The notes under the pieces are model-generated. The model made no database searches. It saw only the letters and a list, made by a program, of their open reading frames with translations, and was not told where the DNA came from. Below, piece by piece: positions 15,932 to 26,519 of a stretch of 37,834 nt of DNA. Both the position numbers and the translations under genes were made by a program. Location: NCBI GenBank assembly GCA_038245795.1, contig JBBRSC010000002.1:1-37834 (forward strand), in the 5' to 3' direction. The DNA is from JBBRSC01 sp038245795 (lineage in GTDB: Bacteria; Actinomycetota; Acidimicrobiia; Acidimicrobiales; Microtrichaceae). Positions within the stretch are counted from its first letter, which is position 1, and each line of letters begins with the position of its first letter.

Positions 15932-17263
15932 CTATCCGTAGACCTGGAAGCGGTAGCCGCCCGTGACGTCTTTGGCTCCAACCGACAACCGACCATTGAT
16001 GACCTGACATTCGATGAGCGACCCCGAGAAGACTGAGCTGTTGTTCTGCAGCTGGATCCTCGGTGTGCTCCATCCGAGCACTGGATCGAGGTTGCTGACG
16101 CTGAGCCCGTTCCAGCGGGTGCCTACCAAGACGCCGTTCAGCGCCTCACCAGCGACGACAACCGGCATTCCTCGGACGATAGCCACGCACTGGCTGTTGT
16201 AGATGTTGCCCTCAAGGATGTTCCGCAACGCGGTCGGAAGCAGCTGGCCGGTTCCCGGAATGACCCGGCCGGTACCCATCACTCGTTGGGCAGTCCCGAT
16301 CCACCGGCCGGCGGTCCATCGTTGGGCCCAGGTCTCCTCATTGTTCGAGCCGCCGATGAGGACGTGGAAGAGGCTGCCTCGGTTCCACGACACCCACACG
16401 TCGTTGCCGCTGGTCGAAGCTGACATGCCACGTGCCAGCTCGCCGCTGGCGCCCGGAGCGAAGTCCTCCGTGAACCATCCTCCGGCGGGCGTGTACACAG
16501 CGTGGCGGCCAGTAGACGCCGAGGTGGTGGAGTTCGTCTTGACGGAGAACACATGGATTTCCTGCGATGGCGTGGTGATACTCGCCCGTGGGCAGAACGA
16601 CATGTCTTGGCTGTTGGGTCGATCCGGATCGCCCGCTGAATCGACGATGGCCGTGGCCCACGACGAGATGTTCGGCGCCGTAGCGTTCGGCCACATGGCG
16701 ACGATCCCGTAGTCGTGGCTCGTCCACCGTGCGTAGCCCAGGAAGAGCATCGGGCCGCCGTAGACATCGGCGATCACCGGGCACCCAAACAGATCTGCCG
16801 AGAAGGCGCGCATCGGCGGATTGTCCCAGAAGAAGTTCTGGCCCCCGTCGTAGCTCGTGCCGAATCTCCACGTTCCGTCGTTGCTTCCGATGACCAAGTA
16901 GACCATCATCCCGATTCGTCGCGCCGTGAGGTGATTCGGTTGGGAGACACCCGGCGACAGCGCGGTCCCGGGAATCTCCTGGGATCCGCTCGACGAGAGT
17001 CTCACCACTCGATTCTCGGTTCCGGTTCCGGGCCGCGACAAGAAGACCACGTGATCACCGTTCCAATCGATCGACGCAGACAGGTCTGCCCGGTCGATTC
17101 CGCGGAGAGACGGAGCGGGCCGCGTGGCGCCGATGGGGGTGACGACGGGCTGGATCTGTGGGCCCGCCGAGGCGGGAGAAGCTGGCGCGACCAATCCAAC
17201 AGCGACGGCAACCGCCAGCGTTGATACACGGGTAACGACCCGCGTCGACCGGATGGTGGACAT
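15932..17263 (-). CDS. Secreted protein with one Asp-box, probable beta-propeller-like fold
   Basis: A 443-residue protein of unknown function. A clear signal peptide covers residues 1-33 (basic STIRSTRVVTR, hydrophobic LAVAVAVGLVA, cleavage ASA-GPQ). The mature part is rich in Trp, Gly, Asn and Ser, with beta-type sequence throughout. It contains one Asp-box-like motif, SYDGGQNFF at about 137-145 (SxDxGxxF), as in sialidase/BNR proteins, and four cysteines that could form two disulfides. The catalytic set of sialidases is not evident. ATG 17263 is chosen over a Met 46 codons upstream because AAAGGAG lies 5 nt before it and the signal peptide begins there. It is the only minus-strand gene within the pyr region and separates pyrC from carA, probably as an insertion. 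Confidence 0.85.
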   Translation of the reverse strand: MSTIRSTRVVTRVSTLAVAVAVGLVAPASPASAGPQIQPVVTPIGATRPAPSLRGIDRADLSASIDWNGDHVVFLSRPGTGTENRVVRLSSSGSQEIPGTALSPGVSQPNHLTARRIGMMVYLVIGSNDGTWRFGTSYDGGQNFFWDNPPMRAFSADLFGCPVIADVYGGPMLFLGYARWTSHDYGIVAMWPNATAPNISSWATAIVDSAGDPDRPNSQDMSFCPRASITTPSQEIHVFSVKTNSTTSASTGRHAVYTPAGGWFTEDFAPGASGELARGMSASTSGNDVWVSWNRGSLFHVLIGGSNNEETWAQRWTAGRWIGTAQRVMGTGRVIPGTGQLLPTALRNILEGNIYNSQCVAIVRGMPVVVAGEALNGVLVGTRWNGLSVSNLDPVLGWSTPRIQLQNNSSVFSGSLIECQVINGRLSVGAKDVTGGYRFQVYG

Positions 17264-17338
17264 GATGACTCCTTTGTCGAAGCGGACCGTTGCCGCCCTC
17301 AGGGAGTCAGACGAGCGGGTGAGGCAATCGGTTCGCCC

Positions 17339-17347
17339 TGCTAGGTT
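17339..17347 (+). promoter_or_regulatory. Extended -10 promoter of the carA operon
   Basis: TGCTAGGTT (TGn-TAnnnT) has the same form and the same distance to the conserved leader as the pyrR promoter at 12940-12948. It lies in the 220-bp divergent region shared with the minus-strand secreted-protein gene. Confidence 0.6.
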
Positions 17348-17354
17348 GTCCTCC

Positions 17355-17397
17355 TGACCGTGAAGCGGGTCCAGAGAGGCTCGAACGGACAGAGAGG
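17355..17397 (+). promoter_or_regulatory. PyrR-binding leader RNA of the carA operon
   Basis: A 43-nt segment, 35/43 identical to the pyrR leader. GTCC (17369-17372) pairs with GGAC (17387-17390) around AGAGAGGCTCGAAC, which matches the CCAGAGAGGCU loop of classical PyrR sites closely. It ends in AGAGAGG (17391-17397), which serves as ribosome binding site for the leader peptide at 17407, just as GAGG serves pyrR. A terminator follows at 17431-17454. Confidence 0.85.
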
Positions 17398-17406
17398 ACA
17401 CCTACG

Positions 17407-17487
17407 TTGGCCCACACGAGCCGCCCACTGACGCCCCCTGGAGGGGGCGTTTTTCATGTCCGGAACCAAGTGGACCGCACGTCATGA
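17407..17487 (+). CDS. Candidate 26-residue attenuator leader peptide of carA
   Basis: A short frame starting with TTG 17407, 9 nt after AGAGAGG, in the position that corresponds to the pyrR start codon within one base. It encodes MAHTSRPLTPPGGG, then VFHVRNQVDRTS, and stops at TGA 17485-17487, which overlaps the carA ATG (ATGA). It reads through the terminator stem and T tract (17431-17454). Translation would prevent the terminator from folding and would carry ribosomes to carA, which lacks a clear binding site of its own. There are no runs of regulatory codons, so control would act on initiation by PyrR. This is inference from layout; no homology can be tested here. Confidence 0.6.
   Translation: MAHTSRPLTPPGGGVFHVRNQVDRTS
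17431..17454 (+). terminator. Intrinsic attenuator terminator upstream of carA
   Basis: Arms ACGCCCCC (17431-17438) and GGGGGCGT (17443-17450) enclose the tetraloop TGGA. They are followed by a run of five T including the last stem base (17450-17454). It lies after the promoter and before the carA ATG, so it must act as an attenuator rather than as an operon end. Confidence 0.85.
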
Positions 17488-18565
17488 GCGTCGTCTCCCC
17501 GGGTCTGTTGGTTCTCGCCGATGGCGAGGAATTCGAAGGCGACCTCTTCGGCGCACTGCCAGCCGACGCTGCGGTCGGCGAAGTCGTCTTCAACACCGTG
17601 ATGTCCGGCTATCAGGAGGTCATCAGCGACCCGTCCTATGCCGGTCAGATCATCACGTTCACCAGTACCCAGATTGGCAACTACGGAGTCACGCCAGCCG
17701 ACGATGAGTCCGACCGAACCCACTGCCGAGGCATCATCATTCGGGAACTCTCGCGAACCCACTCGAATTGGCGGGCGACAGGCGACCTGAACAGCTTTCT
17801 CGTCGAACACGGGGTCGCCGGTCTCGCTGGTATCGACACTCGGCGACTCACCCGTCATCTCCGAGATCGCGGAGCCATGCCCGGAGCGTTCGGCCCCGAC
17901 GCGGCAGTCGTCCGGTCAGTTGCGGCGCAAGCGACCACCACCGATGGGATCGACCTGGTTGCCACGGTGACCGGCACCCATCGAACGGTGTCGTCGACCA
18001 ACCCCGAGGCGCAGCGACGGATCGTGGCCATCGATTGCGGCATCAAAACAACCATCGTTCGCCATCTCGCCGGTCTTGGAACCGTCGAGATGGTGCCAGC
18101 CTCGATGAGTGCCGACGACGTTCTGGCCCTCCAGCCGGACGGGGTCTTTCTGTCGAACGGTCCCGGCGACACAGCGGCGGTCGGCTACGTGGTCGAAACG
18201 GTTCGCAACCTGCTCGGGCGGGTCCCCATCTTCGGTATCTGCATGGGTCACCAGATGCTCGGCCAAGCACTCGGCGCGTCCACCTTCAAGCTGCCGTTCG
18301 GCCATCACGGTGGGAATCATCCGGTGCGCGACCTCGTCACCGACAAGGTTGAGATCACGAGCCAGAACCACAACTACTGCGTCGACCTCGAGGGTGTCGC
18401 CGACGTTGCGGTCACGCACATCAATCTCAATGACGGCACGCTCGAAGGCTTCGAGAGCACCGCGCACCCGGCGTTCGGGATCCAATACCACCCCGAAGCT
18501 GGACCGGGACCACACGACAGTCAGTATCTCTTCGATCGCTTCGCCAACCTGATGGATGCCCACTG

Positions 18566-18566
<1 letters not shown>
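17484..18566 (+). CDS. carA: Carbamoyl phosphate synthase small (glutaminase) subunit
   Basis: Hydrolyses glutamine and passes ammonia to CarB for carbamoyl phosphate, used for both pyrimidines and arginine. The 360 residues show the N-terminal domain with DGEEFEG, VVFNTVMSGYQEVISDPSY and the TRRLTRHLRD region. The class I glutamine amidotransferase triad is Cys in FGICMGHQMLG (about 255), and His and Glu in IQYHPEAGPGPHDS (about 335). ATG 17484 has no obvious ribosome binding site but overlaps the leader-peptide stop. Its own stop overlaps the carB ATG (TGATG). Confidence 0.97.
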
Positions 18567-21954
<3,388 letters not shown>

Positions 21955-21958
<4 letters not shown>

Positions 21959-22944
21959 GTCGTCGTACCCGACCCGTGGGCGCCGATCACTCTCGCGCCA
22001 CCGGACGTCCGACGGGCGCATCGTCGCAGGCATCGGTCGACTTGTCGGTTGCGGTCGGATCAGTGCGGTTGCGCAACCCGGTGATGACCGCAGCGGGGAC
22101 TGCGGGACACGGCACTGAGTTCGCTCCGTATATCGACCTGGGTCGGCTCGGTGCGGTGGTGGTCAAATCGTTGTCGTCGGATCCATGGCTGGGCAATCCA
22201 GCGCCCCGCGTCGTTCCGACCGCCGAGGGGATGCTGAATTCGGTGGGGCTGCAAGGCCCCGGGATCGAGGCGTGGGCGAAGAACGACCTGCCCGCGCTGG
22301 TGGCGTCGGGTGCCACCATCGTGGTGTCCATCTGGGGTCGAACGGTGGCGGAATACGCCGAGGTTGCCAGGAGAATCGGATCTCTGAACGCTCCGATCGC
22401 GGCGGTCGAAGTCAACCTGTCCTGCCCGAATCTCTCTGGCAAAAAGATGTTCGCCCACGATCCGGAGAGCGCTGCGGCGGTCATCGCCGAAGCGGCAAGT
22501 GCCGGGCTGCCCCTGTGGGCGAAGCTCAGCCCGAATACTGATCGCCTCGTCGATGTCGCGCGTGCGGTCGCCGAAGCGGGTGCCGAGGCCGTGACACTCG
22601 TGAACACGCTCCTTGGAATGGCGATCGATGTCGAGACCCGCCGACCACGACTCGGTGCCGGTGGCGGCGGGTTGTCCGGTGCGGCAATACATCCCGTTGC
22701 GGTCCGCGCTGTCTACGATTGTCGGGCTGTGTGTCCTGACCTCCCCATCGTCGGTGTCGGTGGGATCAGATCAGGACGCGATGCGATCGAGTTGATGTTG
22801 GCCGGGGCGAATGCCGTTCAGGTCGGGACGGCGTCGTTCGCCGATCCGCGAGCGGTCGAGCGGGTGCTCGACGAGATCGAAGAGTGGTGTGCTGGTCACG
22901 GCGTACACGCCGTGACAGAACTGACTGGAGGAGCACATGAGTGA
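21955..22944 (+). CDS. pyrD: Dihydroorotate dehydrogenase, class 1 (1B-like)
   Basis: Oxidises dihydroorotate to orotate with FMN. The 329-residue protein lacks a membrane-targeting N-terminus. It shows RLRNPVMTAAGTAGHG, MLNSVGLQGPGIEAW, the catalytic-Cys motif VNLSCPNLSGK, AKLSPN, TLVNTLLGMAID, and the FMN phosphate motif VGVGGIRSGRDAIE. These are class 1B features, a class that normally pairs with the iron-sulfur subunit PyrK to use NAD+. No pyrK is present here. The first 30 residues are a low-complexity extension; a later start is possible, but GTG 21955 overlaps the carB stop. It overlaps pyrF by 8 nt. Confidence 0.93.
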
Positions 22945-23638
22945 CGCAGAGGTGCCAGATGAGATCCGACGTAAGTTGGCGCTGGCCTTGGATACCGACG
23001 ACCTGGTCGAGGCGCATCGCTTGGCGGTCACGCTGCGCCCTTGGTTCGGTGTGGCGAAGATCGGCCTGGAGTTGTTCAGCGCCAGCGGCCCTGATGCCAT
23101 TGGCTCGCTTCGCGATCTCGGCTACCAGGTGTTCCTGGATCTGAAGTTGTTCGACATACCCACGACGGTCAATCGATCGACTCGTGTCCTCGGCGCGCTC
23201 GGGGTCGAGTATCTGACGCTGCATGCCCACGGCGGGGTGGACATGTTGAAGGCCGGTGTCGAGGGTCTGTATCACGGTGCGGATGCCGCAGGGCTCGACA
23301 CCCCGGTGGCGTTGGCCGTAACGGTGCTGACGAGCGATGACACAGCTCCTCCGCACATCGTTCCCAATCGTGTTCGGGTGGCGCTCGAGGGCGGATGCGG
23401 CGGCCTGATCTTGGCGGCATCCGATCTTCAGACGGCACACGAGTTGGCACCCCGGATGCGTCGGGTGGTCCCCGGTATCCGGCTCAATGGTGCTCCGACC
23501 CATGATCAGATGCGATCTGCCACTCCCCAGGAGGCGGCCGCCAATGGTGCGGATCTGTTGGTGATCGGCCGAGCGGTGACCGAAGCCGAGGATCCCACGG
23601 CAGCTGCCGCGCAGATCGCCTCAGCAATTTCGGGCTGA
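22937..23638 (+). CDS. pyrF: Orotidine 5'-phosphate decarboxylase
   Basis: Decarboxylates OMP to UMP, the end of the pathway. At 233 residues it has the length of the E. coli type rather than the longer mycobacterial type. The catalytic Asp-Lys-Asp motif is in FLDLKLFDIPTTV (about 68-80), with VAKIGLELF before it, and the phosphate-binding end GADLLVIGRAVTEAEDP. GGAGGAG (22927-22933) precedes ATG 22937 and lies within the end of pyrD. mihF follows after 3 nt. Confidence 0.96.
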   Translation: MSDAEVPDEIRRKLALALDTDDLVEAHRLAVTLRPWFGVAKIGLELFSASGPDAIGSLRDLGYQVFLDLKLFDIPTTVNRSTRVLGALGVEYLTLHAHGGVDMLKAGVEGLYHGADAAGLDTPVALAVTVLTSDDTAPPHIVPNRVRVALEGGCGGLILAASDLQTAHELAPRMRRVVPGIRLNGAPTHDQMRSATPQEAAANGADLLVIGRAVTEAEDPTAAAAQIASAISG

Positions 23639-23641
23639 CCA

Positions 23642-23944
23642 GTGGATCAGCAGGCGATGGATCGCGAGGAGGCGTTGGCGTGGGTGAAGGCCGCCCGCTC
23701 GATGCGCCACGTCGTCATCGACCGAATCCGCGAGGGCGAGCGCTCGCTCGACGACGTCCTGGATGCCGCCATGACCGATCCGCTCGTGGGAATGATCCGA
23801 GTGCTGCCCGTAGCCGAAGCGCTCCCCGGGTGGGGCAAGGTGACGGCTCGTCGGGCACTTGACGCGGCGGGCATCGACCACGACACGCCACTGGCATCGT
23901 GCGATCGCGCTGCCGTGACGGCTGCCCTGCTGTTGCCGACATGA
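23642..23944 (+). CDS. mihF: Integration host factor, actinobacterial type (mIHF/sIHF)
   Basis: A 100-residue DNA-binding nucleoid protein of the actinobacterial mIHF family (Rv1388 relatives), unrelated in fold to E. coli IHF. An N-terminal helix (EEALAWVKAARSMRHVVIDR) leads into the helix-two-turns-helix region with DPLVGMIRVLPVAEALPGWG and KVTARRALDAAGI. Its location between pyrF and gmk is the same as in mycobacteria and Streptomyces. GTG 23642 is assumed; ATG 23657 in frame is also possible, and neither has a clear ribosome binding site. The stop overlaps the gmk ATG. Confidence 0.9.
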   Translation: MDQQAMDREEALAWVKAARSMRHVVIDRIREGERSLDDVLDAAMTDPLVGMIRVLPVAEALPGWGKVTARRALDAAGIDHDTPLASCDRAAVTAALLLPT

Positions 23945-24483
23945 TCATCGTGATCTGCGGCCCCGGCGGCGTCGGCAAAGGCACCGTCGTGCGCGAGCTC
24001 GTGGCGCGCGACCCGAGATTGTGGTTGTCGCGAAGCTGGACCACGCGTGCCCCACGTCCGGGCGAGGCAGACGATGCCTACGTGTTCGCAACTCCGGCCG
24101 AGTTCGCTGCCCACGTCGACGAAGGCGGATTCCTCGAGCATGTCCAATTCCTCGACTATCAGCAGGGGAGCCCCCTCCCGAACCCACCCGAGGGGTGTGA
24201 CGCGCTGTTCGAGATCGATGTCTACGGTGCGGAGCAGATCGACGAACGCTACGACGGCTCGTTGCTGATCTTCATTGATGCGCCGTCGCGCGATGCGCAG
24301 CGGAAGCGGTTGATCGGACGTGGCGACAGCCCTGATCGAGTGGAGCAACGGCTGGCGAAATCGTCGGAGGAAGCGGCGGTCGCCCAGAAGCTGTCCATGG
24401 TCACCGTCATCAACGACGAGCTTTCCTCGTGTGTCGCGGAGATCGCCGCCATCATCGACGAGCGCCGAACCTCCACAGACTGA
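23941..24483 (+). CDS. gmk: Guanylate kinase
   Basis: Phosphorylates GMP to GDP. The 180-residue protein has the P-loop GPGGVGKGTVV (usually GPSGVGKGT), the GMP-binding arginines in SRSWTTRAPRPGE, FLEHVQFLD, LFEIDVYGAEQI, and the lid RLIGRGDSPDRVEQRL. The usual GNYYGT motif, whose Tyr contacts GMP, is replaced by LDYQQGSPLPN, and the following helix is shorter by a few residues. Synteny supports gmk, but substrate handling may differ. ATG 23941 overlaps the mihF stop. The gene ends at a perfect palindrome. Confidence 0.92.
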   Translation: MIIVICGPGGVGKGTVVRELVARDPRLWLSRSWTTRAPRPGEADDAYVFATPAEFAAHVDEGGFLEHVQFLDYQQGSPLPNPPEGCDALFEIDVYGAEQIDERYDGSLLIFIDAPSRDAQRKRLIGRGDSPDRVEQRLAKSSEEAAVAQKLSMVTVINDELSSCVAEIAAIIDERRTSTD

Positions 24484-24484
24484 G

Positions 24485-24535
24485 CGAACCGCGCACGCTG
24501 GACCACCCCCGGGGTGGTCCAGCGTGCGCGGTTCG
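24485..24535. terminator. 51-bp perfect palindrome between convergent gmk and an MT0933-like gene
   Basis: Arms 24485-24509 and 24511-24535 are fully complementary over 25 bp around a single central C. In RNA it would form an extremely stable hairpin. It lies 2 nt after the gmk stop and 11 nt before the end of the minus-strand gene, so a bidirectional terminator is the simplest reading, although there is no T tract on either side. Confidence 0.75.
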
Positions 24536-24546
24536 ACCCAAGGGCG

Positions 24547-24738
24547 TCAGGCGTCGGGCAGCAGGCCGTCGATGAGGCCCTTGGCCTTGTCGGCGACGGC
24601 GTCCACCTTGCCAGCGTGCTCTTCGCCGACCTTGTCGCCGATGAAGTCGGCTGCCTTGTCGATTCCATCCTTGAGCTGGTCCTCGTGGCCATCCACGAGT
24701 CCGGCAACTTTGTCCTTGGCATCATCGAGCAATCCCAT
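24547..24738 (-). CDS. Small MT0933-like 'antitoxin' family protein
   Basis: A 63-residue acidic, amphipathic helical protein, MGLLDDAKDKVAGLVDG at the start, with repeated Lys/Ala/Asp helices (DGIDKAADFIGDKVGEEHAG) and ending LIDGLLPDA. This matches the MT0933/Rv0909 family, annotated as antitoxins by association in M. tuberculosis and widespread in actinobacteria, often without a toxin. No toxin-like gene is adjacent here. ATG 24738 is chosen because GAAGGAG lies 7 nt before it. A TAGTCT box on the minus strand (24795-24790) is a candidate -10, about 50 nt upstream of the start. The actual role could be stress-related; I cannot tell. Confidence 0.8.
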   Translation of the reverse strand: MGLLDDAKDKVAGLVDGHEDQLKDGIDKAADFIGDKVGEEHAGKVDAVADKAKGLIDGLLPDA

Positions 24739-24873
24739 GCGGGCTCCTTCGTCGGGCACCATCCGATCACAGTCGTCGGCGCGATCGGCAGACTACAACG
24801 GACTTTGGCGAAAGGCATCGGTGCCGTCCGGTGGCGTGATCCTCACCCCGATCCCTCCGGGCGAGGTGCCCTC

Positions 24874-24882
24874 TGCTACGGT
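24874..24882 (+). promoter_or_regulatory. Extended -10 promoter of rpoZ-coaBC-metK
   Basis: TGCTACGGT matches the same TGCTAnnnT form as the two pyr promoters and lies 45 nt before the rpoZ ATG, leaving a short untranslated leader with a GGAG ribosome binding site. It is in the 189-bp divergent region upstream of the minus-strand MT0933-like gene, where nothing else is recognisable. Confidence 0.5.
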
Positions 24883-24927
24883 TGAGGGCCGTTCCAGCCA
24901 GCCCTGGAACACAACCTTGGAGCCTCA

Positions 24928-25239
24928 ATGACTGATCGTCACACCATGATGGAACCCCGTGTCGAGAACCTTCTCGACCGTACCGGGTCGAAGTTCACAC
25001 TCGTCGCCTTGGCGAGCCGTCGTGCCCGTGACATCAACAGCTACTACAGCCAGCTCGGCGACGGGCTCGGCGTGGTGGCACCGCCGCAGGTGACGTCAAA
25101 GGCGTCGAAGTCGCTGTCGATCGCCTTCGAGGAGATTGCGGCCGACAAGATCGTCAAGATCGACCTCCCCACCGCTGACGAGCTGGCCGCTGCAGAGGCA
25201 CAGGCTGCGGCTGACGCTGCCGCCGCCAAGACTGACTGA
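24928..25239 (+). CDS. rpoZ: RNA polymerase omega subunit
   Basis: A small subunit that helps assemble and stabilise the RNA polymerase beta' subunit. The 103-residue protein has the family motif MMEPRVENLLDRTGSKFTLVALASRRARDINSYY near the start and the later KSLSIAFEEIAADKIV, followed by an Ala/Glu-rich tail. TTGGAG before ATG 24928 gives a reasonable start. It stands between gmk and coaBC, as in other actinobacteria. Confidence 0.96.
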   Translation: MTDRHTMMEPRVENLLDRTGSKFTLVALASRRARDINSYYSQLGDGLGVVAPPQVTSKASKSLSIAFEEIAADKIVKIDLPTADELAAAEAQAAADAAAAKTD

Positions 25240-25250
25240 TCTCACCGATC

Positions 25251-26519
25251 ATGTTGGCCGGGCGCCGGATCGTTCTCGGCGTATCGGGCGGGATTGCCGC
25301 CTACAAAGCCGTTGAGGTCTGTCGTCGACTTGTTGATGCCGGAGCCCACGTCATCCCCGTGATGACCGAGGGGGCCACCCGATTCGTCGGTGAGGTCACG
25401 TTCTCAGCGCTTGCGTCCGAGCCGGTCCGTACGTCGCTCTGGCACGACTCGGATGACCCCATTCCGCACACCACGCTCGGCCAACAGGCTGATCTTGTGT
25501 TGGTGGCGCCGGCGACAGCCCGGCTGCTGTCCGCCTACGCGCACGGCTACAGCCACGACCTTCTCACCAACATCCTGATTGCCACCAGGGCGCCGGTGAT
25601 CGTGTGCCCGGCCATGCACACCGAGATGTGGGAACACCCTGCCGTGCAGGACAATCTGGGTCTGCTCCGCTCTCGGGGAGTGATCGTCGTCAGCCCGGAG
25701 TCCGGGCGCCTGGCGGGCGGCGACATGGGGCACGGCCGATTGGCCTCACCAGAACGCATCATGTCGCAGGTTGAGGCAACGCTCGCTGGCAACGACTCGT
25801 CGGCCGGTGACGCCGGATCGACCCCGTCCGATCTCCGCGGTGTGAGCGTGGTGGTCTCGGCCGGTGGAACCCGGGAACCCATCGATCCGGTGCGTTTCAT
25901 CGGAAATCGGTCGTCGGGCAAGCAGGGCCACGCCATCGCAGAGGCCGCCGCTCGTCGAGGTGCAACCGTCACCCTCGTCACCACGACGGCGTTGCCCGTC
26001 AGCGAAGGAATCACGCGCATCGGTGTCGACACCGCCGCCGAGATGGGCGCCGCCATGGCCTCGATCGGGCCCTCGGCCGACATCGTGGTGATGGCTGCTG
26101 CGGTCGCCGATTTCCGCCCGGTGACCGTCGCTGAGAACAAGATCAAGAAGGCCGGCGGCACTCCGGATGTCGTGCTGGAGCCGACGACTGATATTCTCGC
26201 CGCGCTCGGGTCTGTCAAGGGAGACGGACAGACGTTGGTTGGCTTTGCGGCCGAAACCAACGATCTGGCCGACAACGTCGCAGACAAGCTGAGACGCAAA
26301 GGAGCCGACATCATTGTCGGCAACGATGTGTCGGCGCCCGGTGTCGGGTTCGAGCACGACACCAACGAAGTCATGATCCTGTGTGCATCCGGATACCGGG
26401 TCGACATCGCATTCACTACCAAAGAAGCAATCGCAACCGCGCTGCTCGACGTCATCGTCGATCAGCGCCGCCACCTGCCCGGCGGACCTGGCAGTACAAC
26501 TGAGGAACCCACATCATGA
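25251..26519 (+). CDS. coaBC: Bifunctional phosphopantothenoylcysteine decarboxylase / phosphopantothenate-cysteine ligase
   Basis: Carries out two successive coenzyme A steps: joining of cysteine to 4'-phosphopantothenate, and decarboxylation. The 422-residue protein has the FMN-dependent CoaC half at about 1-180 (GVSGGIAAYKAVEVCRRL, active-site His in IPHTTL, PAMHTEMWEHPA, GRLAGGDMGHGRL) and the CoaB half from about 200 (VSAGGTREPIDPVRFIGNRS, SSGKQGHAIA, VMAAAVADFRP, the Lys in ENKIKK, VGFAAET). ATG 25251 follows rpoZ by 11 nt. The stop overlaps the metK ATG (ATGA). Confidence 0.97.
   Translation: MLAGRRIVLGVSGGIAAYKAVEVCRRLVDAGAHVIPVMTEGATRFVGEVTFSALASEPVRTSLWHDSDDPIPHTTLGQQADLVLVAPATARLLSAYAHGYSHDLLTNILIATRAPVIVCPAMHTEMWEHPAVQDNLGLLRSRGVIVVSPESGRLAGGDMGHGRLASPERIMSQVEATLAGNDSSAGDAGSTPSDLRGVSVVVSAGGTREPIDPVRFIGNRSSGKQGHAIAEAAARRGATVTLVTTTALPVSEGITRIGVDTAAEMGAAMASIGPSADIVVMAAAVADFRPVTVAENKIKKAGGTPDVVLEPTTDILAALGSVKGDGQTLVGFAAETNDLADNVADKLRRKGADIIVGNDVSAPGVGFEHDTNEVMILCASGYRVDIAFTTKEAIATALLDVIVDQRRHLPGGPGSTTEEPTS

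Noticed and set aside
14772..16073. Minus-strand open frame of 433 codons opposite pyrC
   Set aside because: Shadow of pyrC; Arg/Gly/His-rich product without domain pattern, and it also runs over the end of the secreted-protein gene.
17264..17401. 46-codon N-terminal extension of the secreted protein from a Met at 17401
   Set aside because: It would run across the carA promoter and PyrR site and hide the signal peptide; ATG 17263 has AAAGGAG at ideal spacing.
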